Shown piece by piece: positions 5,957 to 6,066 of a DNA stretch of 6,066 bases. Position 1 is the first letter of the stretch, and each line of letters starts with the position of its first letter. Below the pieces are notes generated by a model. It did not search any database, was not told the origin of the DNA, and saw only the letters and a list, made by a program, of their open reading frames with translations. Source of the DNA: Coxiellaceae bacterium UBA6002 (GTDB taxonomy: Bacteria; Pseudomonadota; Gammaproteobacteria; UBA6002); the NCBI GenBank assembly GCA_002429595.1, contig DJAM01000092.1, forward strand, positions 1 through 6,066. The letters are read 5' to 3'. Position numbers and translations under genes: made by a program.

Positions 5957-6066
5957 GTCATTCCACTAATCCTTGTCATTCCCTATTGTTTGTCATTGCC
6001 ACTACTGTTTGTCATTGCTGATATTCTTTGTCATTCACGCGATATTCTTTGTCATTCCCGCGAAGG
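5945..6066. repeat. Right-end degenerate tandem array of TTGTCATTCC units
   Basis: GTCATT starts at 5957, 5975, 5992, 6011, 6030 and 6051, spacings of 18, 17, 19, 19 and 21 bp. Each copy has T or TT before it, and a short AT-rich spacer separates copies. The last two full units, 6021-6041 and 6042-6062, are a 21-bp tandem duplication differing at one base (A6037 against C6058). Conservation of the core rises toward the window end, where the final copy is the perfect GTCATTCCCGCG. The last 16 bases are the reverse complement of positions 1-16. No gene is present from 5900 to the end. Confidence 0.85.

Noticed and set aside
5945..6066. CRISPR array
   Set aside because: The repeated core is only 8-10 bp, the pitch is 17-21 bp, the repeats are degenerate and no cas genes are present.

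Overview
The window suggests an AT-rich gammaproteobacterium of the Legionellales kind (Legionella, Coxiella, Berkiella or Aquicella relatives). The main evidence is the last gene, an outer-membrane porin of the Legionella MOMP / Lpg1974 family. The AT-rich codon use and the dispersed GTCATTCCCGCG repeats at both ends fit but are not diagnostic. No rRNA, tRNA or housekeeping marker is present, so the assignment is an inference from one family.

Layout. Positions 1-47 hold two and a half copies of a GCGGGAATGAC repeat. A strong extended -10 box (51-59) follows, then a short gene (67-381) for an exported protein of about 104 residues with six cysteines. Convergent to it, with stop codons overlapping by four bases, is a complete family 4 (GT-B fold) glycosyltransferase on the minus strand (378-1478). 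A 104-bp divergent intergenic region (1479-1582) separates it from two plus-strand genes only 24 bp apart, at 1583-3319 (578 aa) and 3344-4357 (337 aa). I recognise neither. The first has a duplicated 70-residue N-terminal module and a coiled coil; the second has a Trp-rich hydrophobic segment and a proline-rich tail with five Tyr-Ser-Pro motifs. The porin gene (4436-5899) follows after a 78-bp gap and ends in a good intrinsic terminator (5920-5942). The last 120 bases are a degenerate tandem array of TTGTCATTCC units.

How it fits together. Three products look envelope-directed or envelope-modifying: the small Cys-rich exported protein, the sugar transferase and the Cys-rich porin. The orphan pair 1583-4357 is probably one transcription unit. 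Its architecture (repeats, coiled coil, Pro-rich tail, no signal peptide) is what host-interacting proteins of intracellular Legionellales often look like, but nothing in the sequence proves secretion. It is the best candidate here for something undescribed.

The first and last 16 bases are perfect reverse complements, and both stop at the same point inside what would be a palindromic dispersed repeat. The simplest reading is a contig broken at repeats. A mobile unit with terminal inverted repeats is possible but unsupported, because no transposase or integrase is present.
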